This document shows, piece by piece, positions 58,776 through 64,000 of a DNA stretch of 64,000 bases (positions are counted from its first letter, which is position 1; each line of letters begins with the position of its first letter). The translations under genes and the position numbers were made by a program. A model generated the notes under the pieces. That model did no database searches. It was not told where the DNA came from and saw only the letters and a list, made by a program, of their open reading frames with translations. Origin of the DNA: SZUA-35 sp964351995 (GTDB lineage: Bacteria > Actinomycetota > Acidimicrobiia > Acidimicrobiales > SZUA-35); NCBI GenBank assembly GCA_964351995.1, contig CAYGQE010000001.1:1-64000 (forward strand), given 5' to 3'.

Positions 58776-59605
58776 GTTGGTTCTCCCCAGGTGGGTTCGG
58801 TTCCGGGTACCGGCGCATCACCAGCGCCAGCCACGGATTGATCAAAATCGATGATGGCCCCCGTCATCAGACCGGAGGCATCGGAGGCGAGGAAACAGAT
58901 GGTCCTGGCCAGTTCCGCTGGGTCGATGAGACGACCGAACGGACGACCAGCAGCTGCCTGGTCGAGCCATCCGTCACTGGCATCGTGGAACTCGCGCTGG
59001 ATCGCGTCTTCGCCGGGTGTTGACATCCAGCCGGGCTGGATCAGGTTCACCCGAATGCGTCGACGCATCAGCGAATAGGCGGCATTGCGGGTCAGTGCTT
59101 GCAGCGCGGCCTTCGACGTGGCGTAGGGGTAGAGGAAGTCTTGACCCCCGTGAGCAGCGACGCTGCCGATGTTCACGATGGACCCGGCGATGCCTTCCCT
59201 CGCCATGATCTTGGCTGCCTCGGTGATGAGGAGTCCAGGGGCGCGAGTATTGATGTGCAGCATCTGATCCCACAGCGCCGCGTCGGTGTCCCACACCGAA
59301 CCACGCACGGTCAGTGCCGCACCGTTGACGAGGACATCAACTCGACCGAATGCTGCATCGGCAGCAGCCATCACCGCTGCCGGAGCATCAGCATCGGCAA
59401 GATCAGCGGGCACGAACACGGCCTCGCACGGCAGGGACGACGCCACGGCTTCGCCCCGTTCGGCGCTGCGACCTACGACGACGATGCCGGCCGCGCCGAG
59501 CGCAGCCATCTGGTGGGCCGTGGTCTCCCCCAGTCCCTGAGTGGCACCGGTGATCACGGCGACCTTGCCGGCAAAGCCGAAGACGGCCTCGTTTGCGGTG
59601 GTCAT
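58772..59605 (-). CDS. Short-chain dehydrogenase of the inositol cluster
   Basis: A 277-aa classical SDR. VITGATQGLGETT is the cofactor motif, NGAALTV replaces NNAG, catalytic Ser is in VNIGSVAAHGG and Tyr-Lys in YATSK, and QPGWMSTPG follows. Starts at ATG 59605, overlapping the second Gfo/Idh gene. The C-terminus ends in a Gly/Pro/Thr-rich tail. It may oxidise an alternative inositol or a downstream keto compound. Confidence 0.86.
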   Translation of the reverse strand: MTTANEAVFGFAGKVAVITGATQGLGETTAHQMAALGAAGIVVVGRSAERGEAVASSLPCEAVFVPADLADADAPAAVMAAADAAFGRVDVLVNGAALTVRGSVWDTDAALWDQMLHINTRAPGLLITEAAKIMAREGIAGSIVNIGSVAAHGGQDFLYPYATSKAALQALTRNAAYSLMRRRIRVNLIQPGWMSTPGEDAIQREFHDASDGWLDQAAAGRPFGRLIDPAELARTICFLASDASGLMTGAIIDFDQSVAGAGDAPVPGTEPTWGEPT

Positions 59606-60792
59606 GGCAACCGGATGCTCTCGACGGTCTCCCACGAACCGCTCTCCCACGAGCGGATCAGGGCCGACTGCACACTGACGTAGTCGACGGCTTCGGAGAA
59701 GCCAGGTTCGTGCTGCTCGCCCGACGCGACCGCCTGCAAGAACTGCAGACACTCGATGACCTTCAGATCTTCGTAGCCGATGGCATTCGCATCGCCGGGA
59801 ACGAACGCACCGTGGAACGGGTAGCGATCACCGGCATAGACCGTGGTGTACCCATCGTGGAGCTGGCCCGTGGACTCGGTGAGGAAGATCTTCATCTCGT
59901 TCATGGTCTCGAGGTTCCACATAATGGAGCCCTTGGTGCCGTAGATCTCGAACGCCATCTGGCTTTGCGGACCAACGATGGCTCGGCTCGCTTCGAAGCT
60001 GCCGACCGAACCATTGGCGAAGCGCACCATGCATCCGGCGTAGTCCTCGTTGGTGACCGGGCCAGTCGGATCGCCTGGCTCACCCCGGTCGTAGTGCGTG
60101 CCTTCGCCTGGCTTGGGCAGCGGGCGCTCGGTGATCACGGTGTCTTCCAGACCAACGACCTTCTCGATCGGACCGTTGAGCATGTGGCCGAGGTCGATGG
60201 CGTGGCTCAAGATGTCGGAGCTGACGCCGTAGCCGGCCCCTTCGTGCTCGAAGCGCCAGCTCAGCAGCCCCATGGGGTCCGAGCCGTACATCGAGAAGAA
60301 CCGACCGCGGTAGTTGGTGATCTGGCCAAGGACGCCATCGTCGATGAGCTGCTTGGCGTATTGCACGAGTGGTGCCCAGCGGTAGTTGTAGCCAACACCG
60401 GTGATCACACCTGCGGCCCGCGCCGCAGCTTCCGCTCTCGCGGTTTGGTCCGGCGTGCCACCCACAGGCTTTTCGCAGAACACGTGCTTGCCCGCTTGGG
60501 CGGCAGCCACCGACAGCTCCTCGTGGAGCATGTTCGGCGCGCAAACGATGACCGCATCAACATCGGGATGGTTGATGGCTTCGTAGGGGTCGGTAGTCGA
60601 TTCGCGGAAGCCGAACGAGCGCACGGCCTCGACCCCCCGATCGGGCATGTTGTCGCAGCAGATCACGAGTTCGGGATCGGCCGGTCGGTCGGGAAAGAGC
60701 GACGGAATTCGGGCGTAGGAACGGCTGTGGGCCTGGCCCATCCAGCCGAAACCGATCACGGCAATGCCGACACGAGGAAGTGCAGAGGTCAA
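59602..60792 (-). CDS. Second Gfo/Idh/MocA oxidoreductase of the inositol cluster
   Basis: A 396-aa dehydrogenase from a TTG start supported by CGGAG 7 nt upstream. GIAVIGFGWMGQAHSR is the NAD motif, FCEKPVGG the conserved Glu-Lys-Pro, GYNYRWAPLVQYAK and SSDILSHAIDLGHML supply the active-site Asp and His. It is longer than IolG and diverged from it, so it probably handles scyllo- or another inositol, or a glycosylated form. The rest of the operon continues on both sides. Confidence 0.87.
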   Translation of the reverse strand: MTSALPRVGIAVIGFGWMGQAHSRSYARIPSLFPDRPADPELVICCDNMPDRGVEAVRSFGFRESTTDPYEAINHPDVDAVIVCAPNMLHEELSVAAAQAGKHVFCEKPVGGTPDQTARAEAAARAAGVITGVGYNYRWAPLVQYAKQLIDDGVLGQITNYRGRFFSMYGSDPMGLLSWRFEHEGAGYGVSSDILSHAIDLGHMLNGPIEKVVGLEDTVITERPLPKPGEGTHYDRGEPGDPTGPVTNEDYAGCMVRFANGSVGSFEASRAIVGPQSQMAFEIYGTKGSIMWNLETMNEMKIFLTESTGQLHDGYTTVYAGDRYPFHGAFVPGDANAIGYEDLKVIECLQFLQAVASGEQHEPGFSEAVDYVSVQSALIRSWESGSWETVESIRLP

Positions 60793-60834
60793 GGGAAAGC
60801 TCCGAGTGAAAGTGTGAGGAAGAGAAGTGACAGG

Positions 60835-61764
60835 TCAGCCGTGCACGATGGCAGCGGCTCGACCCACAGCGCCGGCAACGTCGCCGTCGGGTGGGTAGAG
60901 AAGCGTTCGACCAACGGTGAGGCCGCGAACATGCGGAACGGCAAGGGCGCGTTCCCACGCCTCGAACGCGGTGGCCGGATCGGGGCCAGGCGCACCGCCG
61001 AGGATCAAGGTGGGCATGGTGGTGGCCGCCATCACCTGCTCGATGTCATCGGTGGCCGGCAGCTTCATCCAGATGTGGGACGACGTGTCGCCCAGGGCGT
61101 TGCCCACACCAACACAGCGAATGAGACGTTCGGTGTCGTTCACGAGGTAGTGCTTGCCCGCCTCATCGGTGGCGTAGGGCAACGGCTCGACCATCGCCAT
61201 CAGGCCGCGAGCAGACAGTTCGGTGACGTACTGGGCACAGAGTTCAATCGTGCGAGCCGTGCCCGGCTCGGTGTCGTGGATGCGCAGCAGCATCTTGCCG
61301 CCGTCGAGCTTGGCGTCGGCGATCGACTCGGCGGAGTACGCCGTGTGACGATCGTCGAGCTCCCAGGAGGAACCAGCAAGGCCGCCACGGTTCATTGTGC
61401 CGATGACGACCTTGCCATCGAGGGCCGCCTGCCCGCCGGGGAGCGTCAAGCAGGCGAGTTCCTCGAGAATGTCCGGCGACCCCATGATGCCGTCGCACCC
61501 TGGGTCGGCGAGCGTGACCAAAAGCCGGGCCAGAAGATCACGACGATCGGCCATCGCGAGCGGATCGCCCCCGACGCCGTTGGCGCCGCGAGCGGGGTGG
61601 TCGGCTGCAATCAGGAAGAGGCGGCCATCGGCCGGCACGAGGCTCGGCGCGGGCACGCGATCGCGGAGGGCAGCCCGAAGAGACGAAGGGTCGTCGACCC
61701 GACGGTCGAGCAGCGCTCCATAGGAAGCGTCATCGAGGATCGCCGATCCGTCGAAACCAGTCAT
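60835..61764 (-). CDS. Cgl0159-like (beta/alpha)8 aldolase
   Basis: A 309-aa class I aldolase-like barrel, of the group named after a Corynebacterium inositol-region gene. Landmarks are LFLIAADHPARGANGV near the N-terminus, MGSPDILEELACL, and the putative Schiff-base lysine in KLPATDDIEQVM near residue 215. Two aldolase families in one operon is unusual; one may cleave the standard intermediate and the other a related compound. It overlaps the ATPase gene by 4 nt. Confidence 0.75.
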   Translation of the reverse strand: MTGFDGSAILDDASYGALLDRRVDDPSSLRAALRDRVPAPSLVPADGRLFLIAADHPARGANGVGGDPLAMADRRDLLARLLVTLADPGCDGIMGSPDILEELACLTLPGGQAALDGKVVIGTMNRGGLAGSSWELDDRHTAYSAESIADAKLDGGKMLLRIHDTEPGTARTIELCAQYVTELSARGLMAMVEPLPYATDEAGKHYLVNDTERLIRCVGVGNALGDTSSHIWMKLPATDDIEQVMAATTMPTLILGGAPGPDPATAFEAWERALAVPHVRGLTVGRTLLYPPDGDVAGAVGRAAAIVHG

Positions 61765-62549
61765 TCGCCAATCGCCTCGGCGATCTCGTGCTGCAGCGCC
61801 TCAAGCTCGGCGCCGCCAGCCATCAACTGGGTCAGTTCAGATTGCGTGATCTCATCCTTCGCGAAGTTGCCCATCGACTGGCCGCGGTTGAGGATCATGA
61901 AGCGGTCGCCGACCGGGTAGGCGTGGCTCGGGTTGTGCGTGATGAAGATCACGCCAAGACCGCGCTTTGCCGCTTCGACGATGTAGCGGAGCACAACGCC
62001 AGACTGCTTCACGCCGAGCGCTGAAGTGGGCTCGTCGAGGATCAGAACCTTGGCGCCGAAATAGGCCGCCCGAGCGATGGCCACCGACTGGCGCTCGCCG
62101 CCGGACAAGGTGCCGACGGGCTGCTCGACATCGCGGATGTCGATGCCCATCTTGGCCATCTCTTCCTTGGCCACGACCTTGGCCATCTTGGTGTCGATCC
62201 ACTTGATCGGACCGAAGCCCTTCGTGGGCTCAGAACCCATCCAGAAGTTCCGCCACACCGACATGAGCGGGACCATGGCGAGGTCCTGGTAGACGGTGGC
62301 AATACCGGCATCGAGCGAGTCACGAGGACTGGTGAAGCTCACCTCTTTGCCGAGCATGCGGATGCTGCCCTCGGAGGGCTGATGCACACCGGCGAGCGTC
62401 TTGATGAACGTCGACTTGCCGGCGCCGTTGTCGCCGAGCACGCAGGTGACTTCACCGGCGTTCACCGACGTCGTGACACCCCGAAGGGCGATGATGTTGC
62501 CGTAGTACTTGGAGATGTCCTCGAGTTCAAGGAGTGATTCAGAAGTCAT
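61761..62549 (-). CDS. Sugar ABC transporter ATP-binding protein (FrcA-type)
   Basis: A 262-aa single-domain ATPase. Walker A is LGDNGAGKST, signature LSGGERQSVAIARA, Walker B VLILDEPTSALG and the switch His in FITHNPSHAYPV. Single-domain ATPases of this type partner BPD_transp_2 permeases for ribose-, fructose- or inositol-like sugars. With the permease directly upstream it would import the substrate of the iol enzymes, although the binding protein lies beyond the window. Confidence 0.9.
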   Translation of the reverse strand: MTSESLLELEDISKYYGNIIALRGVTTSVNAGEVTCVLGDNGAGKSTFIKTLAGVHQPSEGSIRMLGKEVSFTSPRDSLDAGIATVYQDLAMVPLMSVWRNFWMGSEPTKGFGPIKWIDTKMAKVVAKEEMAKMGIDIRDVEQPVGTLSGGERQSVAIARAAYFGAKVLILDEPTSALGVKQSGVVLRYIVEAAKRGLGVIFITHNPSHAYPVGDRFMILNRGQSMGNFAKDEITQSELTQLMAGGAELEALQHEIAEAIGE

Positions 62550-64000
62550 CGTCGCAGGGCCTCCGCACGGTTTCGGATGTACTTGTTGGACACGACGGCC
62601 AGCGCCAAGATCACGCCAACAAAGAGGAACCGCCAGTCGGTGTTCCATCTCGACGCCGAGATACCGATCAATGGCATCGCCATGATCATGGCGCCGATGG
62701 CGGCACCGATCACCGAGCCGTAGCCGCCGGTGAGCAAACAGCCACCGACCACCGCAGCGATGATGTACTCGAACTCCTCACCGTCGCCGGTATTGGCTTG
62801 GATGGAGTTGATTCGGAAGGCGAGCAGCACACCGACGAGCCAGGCGGCAGCCGACACGATCATGAAGAGCTGCGTCTTGGTCCGAGCGGCCGGCACACCG
62901 ACTTGGCGAGCAGCGTCCTTGTTGCCGCCAACGGCGAAGGTCCAGCTGCCGAAGCGGGTCCGAGCCAGCACCCAGACCATGACGCCGGTGAATGCCACGA
63001 ACCACAGCACGCGGACTGACGTCTTGGTCGGGGGAATCGCCGCATCAAGTTCGGCCTGGGTGACGAACAGCATCCGGATCGCAACACCGAGCAAGAACAG
63101 GAGGAAGCCGACAAGCGTCATGGCGTAGCCGAACCTGTCCTTCTCCTTGTCGACGGACCGGCGCTCCTCAAAGCGTGAGACCACGACCGACCAGCTTGCG
63201 ATCAGAGCGGAGATCACCAGCAGGATCGCGAACAGTGCGCCACGAAACTTCTCCGACTCCGAATCGAAGAAGACCGTGAGTGCCCCGGCCAACACACCAA
63301 CCGCCAGCGCCAGCGTGGCAACTCGCTTGGTTGCCGCGTTGACCGCAATGGCTGATTGCGACGCAAGAGCGAGGAGGCCAATGCCAGAAGCGAAGAAGGC
63401 AGCGAACAAGATGGCCCGCAAGCCTTGGACCGTGAACGGGAAGATGATCTCGTCGGTGTTGGAAGAGTCGATGGCAAAAGCGATGACCGCACCAATGGCG
63501 ATGAGGGCGAAGCCACCGACGATGCGATTACGCATCTGGGCGTCGATCGTGAGGGCGCCCGTCTTGGTGGTCGGCTTGTAGCGCCACTGGCAGAAACCGT
63601 GGAGACCCACCAGGATTCCGGCACCAATGAGAGCGCCAGCAAGCGTGTTTGCGCGGGCGCCGTCGGTGGTGTGCATGACGATCACGCCACCCACACCGAG
63701 GGCGATACCAAAGACGAACTGCACGAGACCCACGGACTGGAGATCGTCACGACGCTCGAACCACAGGTCGGCGACGGCGAGCACCAGCAGGCAAATGCCG
63801 ATGACGGCGAAGCTGGTGTAGAAGAAGTCCCGAGACTCGAAGATGTGATCGTTGCGAGACCACTCGCCAGCGAAGATCGGCCGCCAGAAGTCGTAGTCAG
63901 ACGCCTCTTCGGTGCTGGACACCTGGATCTGGCCGACAAAGCGATTGGCCAGACCGAGCTTGAGGCCGCGGAGGGCGAAGAAGGTGGCGAGAGTGATGAT
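62546..64000 (-). CDS. Sugar ABC transporter permease, N-terminus beyond the window
   Basis: The frame is open to the right edge (IITLATFFALRGLKLGLANRFVGQIQ), so the visible 484 residues lack the true start. Ten or more membrane helices and the C-terminal core GGCLLTGGYGSVIGAAIGAMIMAMPLIG, following AVGGNKDAARQVGVPAARTK, are typical of simple-sugar permeases (BPD_transp_2, as in RbsC). It is much longer than the usual ~330 aa because of extra helices in the middle. An internal GTG at 63922 gives a shorter protein, but similarity continues above it. Confidence 0.85.
   Translation of the reverse strand: MITLATFFALRGLKLGLANRFVGQIQVSSTEEASDYDFWRPIFAGEWSRNDHIFESRDFFYTSFAVIGICLLVLAVADLWFERRDDLQSVGLVQFVFGIALGVGGVIVMHTTDGARANTLAGALIGAGILVGLHGFCQWRYKPTTKTGALTIDAQMRNRIVGGFALIAIGAVIAFAIDSSNTDEIIFPFTVQGLRAILFAAFFASGIGLLALASQSAIAVNAATKRVATLALAVGVLAGALTVFFDSESEKFRGALFAILLVISALIASWSVVVSRFEERRSVDKEKDRFGYAMTLVGFLLFLLGVAIRMLFVTQAELDAAIPPTKTSVRVLWFVAFTGVMVWVLARTRFGSWTFAVGGNKDAARQVGVPAARTKTQLFMIVSAAAWLVGVLLAFRINSIQANTGDGEEFEYIIAAVVGGCLLTGGYGSVIGAAIGAMIMAMPLIGISASRWNTDWRFLFVGVILALAVVSNKYIRNRAEALRR

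Noticed and set aside
59593..61920. 775-aa plus-strand ORF
   Set aside because: It is antisense to three minus-strand genes of the inositol operon with clear motifs.
1..64000. CRISPR arrays, rRNA genes, transposases or a replication origin
   Set aside because: No array of regular repeats, rRNA sequence, transposase motif or DnaA-box cluster was seen on either strand.

Overview
The window is high-G+C DNA that reads as a free-living, probably aquatic actinobacterium, with Acidimicrobiia (Ilumatobacter-like) the best guess. The clues are an Rpf-type resuscitation factor, a mycothiol-isomerase-like (TIGR03086) protein, EgtD of ergothioneine synthesis, luciferase-like monooxygenases, many 4-nt ATGA/GTGA gene overlaps and frequent GTG starts. 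It is draft or scaffolded sequence: a run of exactly 100 N lies at 48197-48296 and an inverted repeat sits at the left edge. Taxonomy is inferred from gene content only.

Layout. 1-7.4 kb: a partial haem-binding lipoprotein, a carotenoid-cleavage-type oxygenase divergent from an acyl-CoA synthetase, a lipoprotein divergent from an ECF sigma/anti-sigma pair, and a lactonase-like metallo-beta-lactamase. 7.3-10.7 kb: a tightly overlapping operon for biuret use (alpha/beta hydrolase, 73-aa protein, BiuH, allophanate hydrolase). 10.9-11.4 kb: a broken VOC gene and a small ABM protein. 11.6-19.5 kb: a three-gene membrane module (YqiJ-like protein, flotillin, 1686-aa AAA ATPase). 19.5-24 kb: OsmC with an operator palindrome, then a TmpA/TmpB-like oxidative phosphonate pair with a dehydrogenase and a divergent LysR regulator. 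24-32.9 kb: a cyclase-family hydrolase, a dehydrogenase, a lipoprotein, a hydrolase/PLP-barrel fusion, a SulP transporter, an SDR and an epoxide-hydrolase-like protein.

33.0-46.4 kb: tRNA-Ser(GCU) with a strong terminator, a GIN-domain remnant, an Rpf protein, a desaturase-like flavoprotein, a creatininase, two convergent flavodoxin-fold genes, an NMT1-type ABC importer, egtD with a phosphatase-GNAT fusion, an amidohydrolase/luciferase-like pair, divergent aroQ/aroK and tRNA-Arg(ACG). 46.5-52.2 kb: tiny ORFs beside the tRNA, a secreted protein, a DUF937/CHRD/OmpA protein interrupted by an artificial gap, a P450, and an antitoxin-RES toxin-HNH operon. 52.2-64 kb: one long minus-strand inositol catabolism operon (sugar ABC permease and ATPase, two aldolases, four oxidoreductases, iolG, iolD, iolC, iolB) that runs off the right edge.

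Two regulatory patterns recur. Many first genes have a TANNNT box only 6-9 nt upstream of the start codon, which suggests leaderless transcripts. A conserved hairpin with TTGGGAGG / CCTCCCAA arms sits at gene 3' ends, mostly between convergent genes. The most unusual parts are the flotillin/AAA module, the antitoxin-RES-HNH operon, the small WPYDG protein beside BiuH, the hydrolase/aldolase fusion and the oxidoreductase-rich inositol cluster.
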